This document shows, piece by piece, positions 55,029 to 64,000 of a stretch of 64,000 nt of DNA (its first letter is position 1; every line of letters begins with the position of its first letter). The stretch is from Dendrobium chrysotoxum (Eukaryota > Streptophyta > Magnoliopsida > Asparagales > Orchidaceae), in the NCBI GenBank assembly GCA_019925795.1, contig CM034312.1:21913914-21977913 (forward strand), given 5' to 3'. Position numbers and translations under genes: made by a program. The notes below the pieces were generated by a model. The model was not told where the DNA came from. It saw nothing but the letters and a program-made list of their open reading frames with translations, and ran no database searches.

Positions 55029-55149
55029 GGCTTCTTTTGTGGATGGCTTTTTGTTGCTTCTTAAAGTAGCTTTTTTAGTATAAAAATTTTAATTTTTATA
55101 CTAAAAAGTTACTTTTAAGAAGCAACAAAAAATAGTCCTAAATAAAGTC
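55029..55149. mobile_element. MITE copy downstream of snoB
   Basis: Arms GGCTTC...GGATGGCTTTTTGTTGCTTC and GAAGCAACAAAAAATAGTCC...AAAGTC are imperfect inverted repeats enclosing AT-rich sequence, as in the 48461 element. It splits a sequence that is continuous at 13275-13290 in locus 1. Confidence 0.75.
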
Positions 55150-55639
55150 TAAGTGATTAGTAAGTAAATATAAAATTTATTGGGTTATCACATTGAAGCC
55201 AAGTTTATTGATTGTTTGAACTTGCACAAGCCAACAAAGTTATCTTGAATGTAGTGAGCAAATCTGTGAGTAAACCAGTCAATGTAGATGGTTTACTTAG
55301 TTTTATTCAGTTTTTGTAGCCAACTCTTATAGTTTGTGTGAATTAATTCTAATTATTGATGGTGCATCGCATTAATTAAATGTATTAGAATGCTTTATTT
55401 CAATAAGCTATAAGATTTTAAATCAAATTGGAATTAAATTTTATTTAATTGTATAATTTGAATCATAATTAAAATCTGAACTTGATTGTAAAATTTGACT
55501 AAAAGTTAAATCTGATCATTATTTTTTCTTCAAATTTTGAAATCACAAAAATATTTGTCATCATTTTAATTGAATTTTTTTCAAGAGTTTATTTTTATGG
55601 GTCTTAAATAATTTTTTTTGGGAAAATTATAGGCAAACA

Positions 55640-57420
55640 TACTCAATTTTCATTAAGGAATAAAAAATTACAAAAATCAAAAGGAAATAAAAAAATTAGA
55701 AAAACTTACAACCCAATGAAAAGAGAAAAAAATTTATCCAACCAACCCAAGGACTAAAGCCGCAGAACAAAGTAGCCAAAATAAAAATAGAAGTAATAAA
55801 CTGCCAAAAATAATAGTGAACAAAACAAGCAGCCCGCCCTTCACAAAGAACCAAATAGCAAGCAGATCATGATAGCAACTTAGGCCAAAGATATAGTCCG
55901 CAAACTGGCGATTGCAGCATTAGCAACCAGAATCACAAACAGATTACACAACTATCCACGAGCTTGCCAGCAAAAACAAGACCAGCCAAACTCCAATTCC
56001 AACAAGTCAGTTCATAGACAGCTTACACAAACAAGCAACAGCAACCAGATCCACAAACTAGCAACTGCAGCATCAGCAATCAGAACCATAATCAGATTCC
56101 ACAAAAGTCCACGAGCCTTCCAACAAAGATAGGTCCAGCAAAACCAAAACCAGCTAGTCAAATACATAGATAGCTTTCACGAACTAGCAATAGCAACTAG
56201 AACCACAAACTGAATCCATGAATCCTACCAGCAAAAACAACTACTAGCCAACAGAAAGGAAAAAAAGAACAAAAACAAAACTAAACTAAACAAAAAATCA
56301 AGCTATTAATGTCCGTCCAAATGAGAAATTAGTTGACAAGAATAGTCATAAACAAGCAACAGCAACAGGATCAAGCAACAACAAATGGAACCACAATCAA
56401 ATTTAAAAAATCACAAGCCTGCCAACAAAGACAAGACCAGCAAAACTTTAAAACCAGCAAATTAAGAAGATCAAACCACCTGCCACAAAAACAACCACAA
56501 ACCAAGCAGAAAGAAAAAGAAAAAAACAATACAAAACAAACTAAAAAAGTCAAGGAATTAATAACCTACCAGATTGTAAATCGGTTGACAAAATAGTAAA
56601 CAAATCACCCAATTAAACAATGAAATTAGAAATCTTAGAAAAAGTTTCCCAAATCGAGATCTTAGCAAAAATTGCCTTTCGAATAAGACCAGTAATAAAA
56701 TCCATATTCGTATAAATCCTAGAAAATCTCATCTCATTCCTTTCACACCAAATGAAATATAAGCAACATGTTAAAAAGTAATAATATCTAACATTACAAG
56801 AGACATTAAACTCAGCAATAAAATCAAATACTTGAAATAGATTAGGTTTAAGAAAAAAATGATTAAGATTGGGAATAAAAGAAGATAAAATGAAAAACGA
56901 TAAATTACAACCAAAAAATAAATGATTTTGAGATTCTAAATAAGAATTACACAAAACACAACCAGAAGGAATATAAATATTCCTTTTAGAAAAAATATCA
57001 GCAGTTTTGAGCCTACGTAATAAAGCCATCCAAGCATAACAGGAGTACCTTAAGGCATACCGTTTATGCCAAATATAATTATATCAAGAGATTTTAGCAA
57101 ACCCATGAAAGTAAGTCATAAAAAAAATTGAAATTTCGGATATAGCTCACCCTCCCAGTTAAGACAAGAGATAGAAATGCTTTGAATATCAATAGAAACA
57201 TTCATAAACTGCAGACTAGTCGGTAAAGACCAATTGCCACCCGAGATAACATCCAAAAATATTATGTTAATAAGAATTAATACTCGGAACTAATTCCTGA
57301 ATCGAGAAGCCATCCAACCAAGGATCCCAGTAAAAGGATAAGTTATTGTTAGTAGTGATAATAAAGGAGAGTTTATCCTTAATAGAATGGGCAAGCTTAC
57401 AAAGAAAGGCTTATTTTTAT
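55640..57420 (-). mobile_element. L1-type LINE 3' portion, minus strand
   Basis: The coding end lies at the right: minus-strand translation near 57360-57290 gives FYWDPWLDG followed by IQELVP. An open 138-codon piece at 56613-57029 has the zf-RVT pattern (CVLCNSYLESQNHLFFGCNLS and CERNEMRFSRI), found at the C-terminus of plant L1 ORF2. About 1 kb of A/C-rich 3' sequence follows to 55640. Confidence 0.85.
55890..56470 (-). repeat. Degenerate tandem repeats in the LINE 3' region
   Basis: A motif of the form AGCAACTGCAGCATCAGCAA.CAGAACCACAA recurs near 55905, 56060, 56185 and 56345, with companion motifs CCACGAGC.TTCC and GCCAGCAAAAACAAGACCAG. Spacing is irregular (about 120-160 bp). Confidence 0.7.
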
Positions 57421-57860
57421 GAGAAATTTATACTACAAAATAATAGTTAGGGAAAAATCTTTAGAAATATAGATTTTTTAAAATCTTTTTTTTTTTTAAT
57501 CTATCGGATCATATCTATATTTTATTAAAAGATTAAATATTTAGTCTATTTTCCTTACATATGTATAAAGATATGTGTAAAGATATCACTCTCTTTTATG
57601 TTTGTTTTCTATAACACAACAAACCTGTATAAAAATATACATATATCATATTCACTCAGACATTGAACATAAACAAATAGTTTAACATTCACCAAATAGT
57701 TTAATAAAAGATGTGATCATTCCAAGTTCATTGAACATTCATCAAACAGTTTAAAATTAAATATAAAATTCGTTCGCTCGTTGCACAATTAAAAATGGAC
57801 AATAAAATAAACAAACATACAAATGAAATGTCTAACATATAAATGAAATGCCCAGTAATA
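57421..57860. other. Unassigned AT-rich sequence left of CACTA element 1
   Basis: No gene is supported. By analogy with element 2 this should hold the left terminus of CACTA element 1, but no CACTA-type end is recognisable. Confidence 0.35.
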
Positions 57861-57879
57861 ATAAAAAATATCTAATCAG

Positions 57880-58740
57880 AATCAATCTTCTCTTTTGTTG
57901 ATGCTCCCTTTTTTCTACTGAATTGCTCCCTTAATTTTTGCAGCTCATCCAATAACTGAGTTTGCTATACCTACATCTGCATTTGCATGTCTGCTTGTGA
58001 TTTCCTAACTTACTCTAGCTTGGCTGTAAAGGCAGCTACCTGTTGGCTATACAATGACTCCTGGCTACTTGTTGCGAAACTGGAGCCATCAGATGTTTGC
58101 CTCTCGTATGTGTAGGCTTTTGAGCCTAAACCATAACCCGACCTTTCTGCATTTCTTCTACAGCTTGTGACCAAGTGCGGTAGTCAGAATAATTTGTTGA
58201 TCCCCCAAAAGATCCCTCAACTGTTCCTGGCTGGCTCTCTCAAAGCCGTGTATATTCATCATATAAAAGTTAATACAAGATTAAGAAATTTACACATGAC
58301 ACTAAAAATATTAAACTTATGTACTCACGTAGGCTCTCCTTGCTCGCTCATTAACTCATTGCTGGTCCTCCTGTCGCTTGTGGGTATACTTGTGCAAGTC
58401 AACAGCAATTGGTTCTCTACCCAGCACCTCTTTCTATAATATACTTGCATTAGTATTCATATCTAAGTAAATTCTTAAAATCTTTTAAAATTTCTTATCA
58501 AATATCACATGTGCTCAGTATATATAACTGAGCCCTTAGTATGGAGGGAATTACCCATGCCCCCAATATAAGAACCTCGATTATGTCTATTATAGTCCCT
58601 CCTTTTGATATAATCTAGGCTATCCCAAGCACTGGTCAGCTCGCCCCACACACTCTAACCAATTCAGAGTGGTTGCTCGCCTGACATTCTAATATTTCTA
58701 AACATGTTTCGCATAAAAGTTGACCCGCGCTTCTCAAAAT
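57880..58740 (-). pseudogene. TNPA/Transposase_24-like CACTA protein remnant
   Basis: The minus strand encodes a Gln-rich helical region (the CAGCTCATCCAATAACTGAG and CATTTGCATGTC stretch). Before it come segments resembling YTRL.ES..GQ..LRDLLGDQQIILTTALG, interrupted by stops and a short intron-like gap. Its similarity to 63180-64000 shows both belong to one CACTA family. TNPA-like proteins bind subterminal repeats and assist excision. Confidence 0.65.
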
Positions 58741-59175
58741 TTTTTTTATGATTTTATCATTGAGATGGGGCAACCAATAAAATTTTTTGCATTAAAAAAT
58801 ATACAACATAGAATATTTTTGTTAACTTAATTTAAAAAAGATATAATATAGAATATATTTTTATAATAATTAACCTCAAACTCTTTGAAACACATGTCAC
58901 ACACTTTTTTTAGAATTTTCTTCCAATAAATATAAGAAGCATTATACCTACTCTGTATGATATCCCATATTTTATCCGTTGGCTACTTTGACGGATGAAA
59001 CCTGCATAAAATGTGTTAGGTGAAAATTTTTTTTATCAAAATTCAATAGCATGTTAAGAATATAGTAAGTATGTACGTGTCAACCTCAGGTGCAATCAAC
59101 ATGCTTTCCTCTGATGTCTACTCTGCTACAATTAGGGTGGAAGGTCCACGTATATAGGGCTGAGGAGGTGGGGGG

Positions 59176-59487
59176 TTAGAATAGCGGGACATATGGTGGT
59201 ATATTTTTCAGCTTTCTTTTCATTTCAGACTTTGGTTTAAATCTTGGTGCATTATAATGTTGGCATGCAATATCTGATAAATCATCTTTGTAGTATAACA
59301 TGCGTCCACTGACACAATAGTCTATTTTTGTGTATGTCAACCCAAGTTTAGAAACCAACTTCTTAGCCCAATATAAATCTGTAGGAATTATATTATCTAC
59401 CAGGTTGATTTCCTTAAATAGCCTAACAAATTGATTAAAGTATTCACTGGGAACATTATATTCTGTTTTGATGCTTAACATTTTCAC
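59176..59487 (-). pseudogene. CACTA transposase (TNPD/TNP2-type) N-terminal fragment
   Basis: The 103-codon frame reads LSIKTEYNVPSEYFNQFVRLFKE, then IPTDLYWAKKLVSKLGLTYTKIDYCVSGRMLYYKDD, and IACQHYNAPRFKP. This is the conserved N-terminal region of plant CACTA transposases. The family normally continues CxxC-containing here and on to a DDE nuclease of over 600 residues. That remainder is absent downstream (59100 leftward). Confidence 0.85.
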
Positions 59488-60389
59488 AGTAATTGATAAA
59501 TCTGAGTGAGTGGTGCACCCCTTACATATTGATTATTGAGAAGCATGTAACAAATCATAAAAATTTTATGCCTCCTTATTTGGTAACTCTTCTGTATATT
59601 ATTCAAATTGTATTTGAGTTACACCATAAACTAAGTCCTCAATAGGTTAGATATTTTCTTCCTCAGCTATATTCGAACTTGTAGATGGGCTGCATCGGGA
59701 ATTAAAATGTGGCTTATACTCACCATGAAAAGTCCAATACCAATATTTTAGTATGAACCCTCTGCGATATAGATCAATAATTACATCATCTAGTCATAGG
59801 TGCACTTAATTTTTATGTTTAGACCATACATGGGTGTCAAAACTTTTCATCTGCAGTTGACAGGTTGTCTGAATGAAAAAATTTACCTCATTAATGAACT
59901 CATCAATTAATATCTTTCATCATTGAGACAATTGGTTATACATTCAACTTCTTTGATTTCTAATATTCATAATATGAAAAATTAAGCCTACATATAATAT
60001 GAAGATATTAGAGATTGGAATAACATATGTTGAAGGAAAATATATTGAATTCAAATAAATTTATAAATTGGATGGTGTTATTTCACATAATTCTCCTATC
60101 AATGAAAAATCTGGCAGCCTCCCGACGTCTCCCCAATTTTGGGAAAATATAAAGAGTCTTAGCCTTCCTGTCACGTCAAGAAAGACGTGCATGATCGGTG
60201 TCGGGTGACACCGCGGCCTTAGTTTTCAATCTTACTATGACAAAAAAGGCGTTCATAGGTCTTTAGAGGGGTACCTGTGTGTAAATGAAATTTGCGCCAG
60301 AGATATTCCAATAGATTTACTGACTCTCTTAGCATGTGAAAATGCAATTTGCACTCTTCCCGTGTCACAAACATCCAAGTCTTTTCATA

Positions 60390-60720
60390 CCTCTATACCT
60401 TTCTTAACATAAGCCAAATCAAATACCTCTACTTTCCTAACTAGGCCATCGAGAGGCCGCTTTTTGTGTGACCAAACCATCTAAGGTGACTCTCTCACTC
60501 ATGAGCATTCTCATCTCTGTAAACACTTAACTTAATGTTATACTTCTCTTTTAATGACCAACATTTTACACCATAAAGCATTGCAAGTCTCACCACTTCT
60601 TATAACATTTTGAGGGGAAATTTTTATTACATAATAACCCCGACGCATTCCTCCACTTTAACCATCCAACTTGAATACTACTAATAGTATCCACATCAAC
60701 TCCCTCTCTAGTCTTAATGA
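60390..60720 (-). pseudogene. RTE LINE fragment inside CACTA element 1
   Basis: Minus-strand matches to the RTE copies near 15 kb and 36 kb include the VDTISSIQVGWLKWRN-like, LAMLYGVKCWSLKEK-like and MRMLMSE-like blocks. They are heavily mutated. No tail or target duplication was found. Confidence 0.65.
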
Positions 60721-61075
60721 GTAGTAGTTAAATGAGAAGGAAGACGGCCGCGGAAGGGAAATAAGGCCCTTTCTGACGGAATTTCTAGTGGATTTTTTGG
60801 CAGAAATGTTTCTGGCAAACTTTTTGCCGTAACTATTTCGTTGGGTATAAGTAAGCTGACAAATTTTTTGGCGGAAGTTTCATCGGTACTTTCAGGCATA
60901 TCTTCCATAGGAAGTAACAGGCAGTTTTACAAAAATCGACGATCATACTGGTGGATTTTTCTCTAGTACTTTTCCAGCGATATATCACAAGTTACCAGTA
61001 GAATATCCGCTGGTAACACCATCGCTTTTACCAGCGGATGTAATTCAGCTGGTAAGCCAAGGCTTTCCTATAGTG

Positions 61076-62029
61076 TACATATCACAAGTAAGGTGATATT
61101 CATGTAAGAAATCGTCACTTTATGCCTATAGGCATATCATATCATATCAGTTACTCTTTTTGAACCTCTATTTTTATATCACTTTGAATTACACCACAAA
61201 CCTTATTTAAAAAAAAAAGTTCGTTTGTCCACCCTCTTGTACAAGCTAATATCTCCAACCAACCTGAATCAGTTAATACTTTCTAGTCAACCTTTCTTTC
61301 CTTTACCCACATTTCATATCATGTAAAACATAATAGCAAATATCATATACATTCCATGTAACTATCAGTATACTCATTAGTATGTTTGAAATAAGCAAAA
61401 AGCGAATGTTGAGCTAAATGAAAATGGACAGTAAACATATACATATATTATATTTCATATTTAAATGTAGTACATTGATTTTTTATCATTTTATAATCAA
61501 TATTATACTATTTATTTCAATTAAATAACATATAAGTAAAAATACCCAATAAAATTTTATTATTCACCCATCAAAATGTTTAAGGTGAATGGTGAAAAAT
61601 CATTAAAATAAGAGATCTTGTATTTTAATCAATTTTAGGATAACTAAAATTTGAGATATCAATATTATTGATAACAAAAATAGGATTTGAGTTACCTACT
61701 ATGATTAGAACATTTTTTCAAATGAAATGATAGATGATAATAATCTGGAAGTGACTTTCTCTCACCTATTTCTTCCTTTTTCTCCCCTCTTCTCTCTTCT
61801 TCTCACCCCACCAAACAAGGGGATTGTTGGAGGTAAGGGCTTAATAAATAGTTTGAGATATTTTTATTAAAAGAATGATGTTTCAGACCCAGTGTCGGGA
61901 CACCCAAAACCACCCAGCCACTGGGCCCAATTACATTTCCAAAAGCCGGGACGTCGCCCATCTCAATGCCATAGCACTCTCACTAATCAATTTCTAGATT
62001 TTTAAGGAAATAAAATTTAGGTTATTACA
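61076..62029. other. Unassigned AT-rich sequence
   Basis: No gene is supported. A GC-richer block at 61885-61985 (CCCAGTGTCGGGACACCC and GCCACTGGGCCCAATT) is locally palindromic and may be a transposon end I cannot classify. Confidence 0.3.
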
Positions 62030-62411
62030 AGTCAATTGAAAGGTTCATTCAACTCCAATCATGGCTTGATACAATGTTGCCTCCTTCCTCCTTTCATATT
62101 CACTATTACGATGGATGCTTTCTCTAGATTAATGGAGAGTGCCTAATCTAATTAATCCTTTACTTGTATATCTAAAAGGAATGTTAAAATTTCTCATCTT
62201 ATTATGTTGATGACCTTTTAGTATTTTGTATAGCTTATAATTCCAATATTTTGACTTTGGGTATTATCTTGAACTCCTTCAAGAATCAAACTGGTCTTAT
62301 TATTAACCTTAATAATTCTACTATATATTTTTTAAAAATTGATGTGCTCTTCTAAACAAAATTTTCACTCTAATTTTTTTGGGCTTATACTCAAACTTTT
62401 CCCTTGGGATT
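62030..62411 (+). pseudogene. L1-type LINE RT remnant interrupted by CACTA element 2
   Basis: Plus-strand pieces TITMDAFSRLMES, LIYVDDL-like and LNSFKNQTGLIINLNNS, then LGLILKLFPLGF, match the LINE at 1130-2130. The reading stops abruptly at the CACTA terminus at 62412. Confidence 0.8.
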
Positions 62412-64000
62412 CACTACAAGAAAATTCATTGTTACCGACGGACAAAATTCGTCGGTAACAATGAAAATCTGCTGGAAATCAAAGATTTTTGATGAATTTC
62501 TGACGAAAACCCCTCCGACGGTATTTCACACATTGGAAAAAACTTACCGGCGGAATTAATTCACCGGAAATATTTCCGGTGAATTTTTTGGCGTAATTAT
62601 GGCAAAAATTTTATAAAAAAATGACAGCATATATGTTGCTGAATTCTAGCGTATTATTCGCCAGTATTTTCGGCAGAAATGTCCGTCGGAAATACCGACG
62701 GATCATACGCCGCAAGAAAAATGACGCCCTTTTTACTGTCGAACAGTACCGGTGGACGAGCCGTGGGAAATTTCTGACGCAAATTCTATCGGAAAGTATG
62801 ACATATCTTATTAGCGACACCGTTTCCGACTGAAAATCAGCCGGAAACCTTTAGCATAAACAAAAAAATCTACTTCCCTTTAAAATCAGATTTTCACAAC
62901 CTACAAATAAAAGATATAATAATGTATACATTTATGGGCCACTTCTGATCAATAACATCTTAAATTATATTATAAAACATGTGCAAATAATAAATAAATA
63001 AACATGTACACAATAAATATAAATAATAAAAATAGAAAGAAATCCACAAGAGTATATTATAAAACATGTCTAAAACAACATCCTCCTCAGCTGATGTAGA
63101 TGTCCACAAGAGTATATTATAAATCATGTCCAAAACAAATGAATACAAATATCCAAATTCGTAAAATAAATAAATAACATCTACTCTGAATCTGTTTCCT
63201 CCTCAGCTGCTGTACTTTTCCCATTACTCATCTACTCTCTCATTTTTCGTATTTCTTCTAACATTTAAGCTTATTGCATTTACATCTGCTGCTGCATCTC
63301 CAGCTGCTGCTGCTACATCTACATATGCTAATCAGCTTGTGCTTTCCTTACCTATTCTAACTCAGATGTAAGGGCAGCTATCTGTTGGCTATATAAAGAC
63401 TCATGAGTATTAGCTAAAAAATTGGAGCCACCAGATATCTGCCCCTCATATGCATGGGCTTACGAGCCTAAATTGTATACTCTACCGTGCTGCATTCCTC
63501 CTACCGCTTACGACCAAGTGTGGTAGTCAGAATATTCAGTTGATCCACCAGAAGAACCATCACCTACTACAGCTTGGCTCTCTCGAATTCGTGTATACTC
63601 CTCCTATGAAAGTTAGTAAAAATTTAAGCAATTTATACATATCATCATAAAAATTAAACTTATATACTTACAAAGGTTTTCCTCGCACGCTCGTCAACCC
63701 ATTGTTGCTCCTTCTGTCGCTTGTGGGTATGACTATGTAATTCAACAGGAGTCGGTTCTCTACCCAGTACCATTTTCTGTAACAGACATATATTAGTATT
63801 TTTATTAAAAAAATTTATTAAAAAATTTTAAAATTCCTTACTAAACATCTTCTCTGCTCAGTATGTGGAACAGAACCCCCAATATGAAGGAAATTACCTA
63901 AGCCCCCAACATCAGAAGCTCTGTTATGTCTATTTTGATCCCTCCTCCTACTATAGTCTGGGCTACTCCAAGCACCGCTCAACTCTGCCCATACACTCTC
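62412..64000 (-). mobile_element. CACTA element 2, left end, runs off the window
   Basis: The terminus CACTACAAGAAAATTC at 62412 is the classic plant CACTA end. The first 420 bp hold many short subterminal repeats in both orientations (CCGACGG, CGTCGG, GCCGGAAA, TTCCGACGG). Further in, the TNPA-like remnant at 63180-64000 reads on the minus strand. The right end and any transposase lie beyond the window. Confidence 0.88.
63180..64000 (-). pseudogene. TNPA/Transposase_24-like remnant of CACTA element 2
   Basis: It is homologous to 57880-58740. Minus-strand translation includes EYTRIRESQAVVGDGSSGGSTEYSDY, GSNFLANTHESLYSQQIAALTSELE and a Gln-rich run produced by GCTGCTGCTGCATCTCCAGC (about 63281-63300). 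Stops at positions such as TYH.WS.AVGGMQHG make it non-functional. A short intron-like AT-rich gap separates two exonic parts near 63605-63670. Confidence 0.7.

Larger units (their letters stand above)
57880..61075 (-). mobile_element. CACTA (En/Spm) element 1, degenerate
   Basis: The right terminus at 61075 reads CACTATAGGAAAGCC on the minus strand. It is followed inward by CCAGCGGA/TCCGCTGG-type subterminal repeats (60960-61060). Going left come a transposase N-terminal piece (59176-59487) and a TNPA/Transposase_24-like coding remnant (57880-58740) that is homologous to 63180-64000. The order transposase then TNPA-like matches CACTA elements. Part of the transposase is deleted, and an RTE fragment sits at 60390-60720. 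The left terminus is not identified. Confidence 0.75.

Noticed and set aside
1..64000. CRISPR arrays, bacterial operons, rRNA or tRNA genes
   Set aside because: Repeat structures are transposon or minisatellite type. I saw no tRNA cloverleaf or rRNA sequence; tRNA-complementary strings are LTR primer sites.

Overview
The window is nuclear DNA of a flowering plant. It is AT-rich and packed with plant transposable elements: chromovirus LTR retrotransposons primed by initiator-Met tRNA, L1 and RTE LINEs, CACTA, PIF/Harbinger, hAT-like, MITE and Helitron remnants. The protein gene I can support is split by canonical GT-AG introns. Nothing looks bacterial or organellar, and I cannot name the species.

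Layout. 1-4000: an L1 LINE remnant cut by a 650-bp hAT-like element with a matching 8-bp target duplication, then unassigned AT-rich DNA. 4000-13435: snoRNA locus 1, a decayed, tandemly expanded array of two box C/D snoRNA families (here snoA and snoB). It is interrupted by a GCGC-rich non-autonomous element and by a 2.6-kb PIF/Harbinger transposon. 14345-16560: an RTE LINE on the minus strand. 17464-24347: a young LTR retrotransposon with 1855-bp LTRs and a 5-bp target duplication. It keeps gag and the integrase tail, but an unrecognised acidic ORF stands where pol should be. 25063-25700: a Helitron transposase fragment.

26330 to about 49480 (minus strand): a four-exon gene for a GT8-family xylan glucuronosyltransferase (GUX/PGSIP type), reconstructed by splice-site and phase matching. 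Its first coding exon is only 32 nt, and two introns are about 10 kb each. The 3' big intron holds a full-length but broken chromovirus (28516-34444) and two RTE copies, one with a perfect 14-bp target duplication. The 5' big intron holds several tandem duplications and a 32-bp GC-rich minisatellite that was itself duplicated as a 1.86-kb block.

52587-55320: snoRNA locus 2, divergent from the GUX gene. It has what looks like a complete plant snoRNA/ribosomal promoter (six site II motifs, TATA box, telo-box), a GC-rich 5' transcribed region, and two snoA-snoB pairs, including the best-preserved copy of each family. Locus 1 is colinear with it but has lost the promoter motifs. From 55640: an L1 LINE 3' end, then CACTA material. 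One CACTA terminus begins exactly inside another L1 remnant at 62412 and runs off the window.

Functionally, two resident genes matter: the Golgi xylan-modifying enzyme and the snoRNA cluster, whose snoA D' guide matches the 18S rRNA site equivalent to human Gm1328. Almost everything else is transposon sequence in layers.
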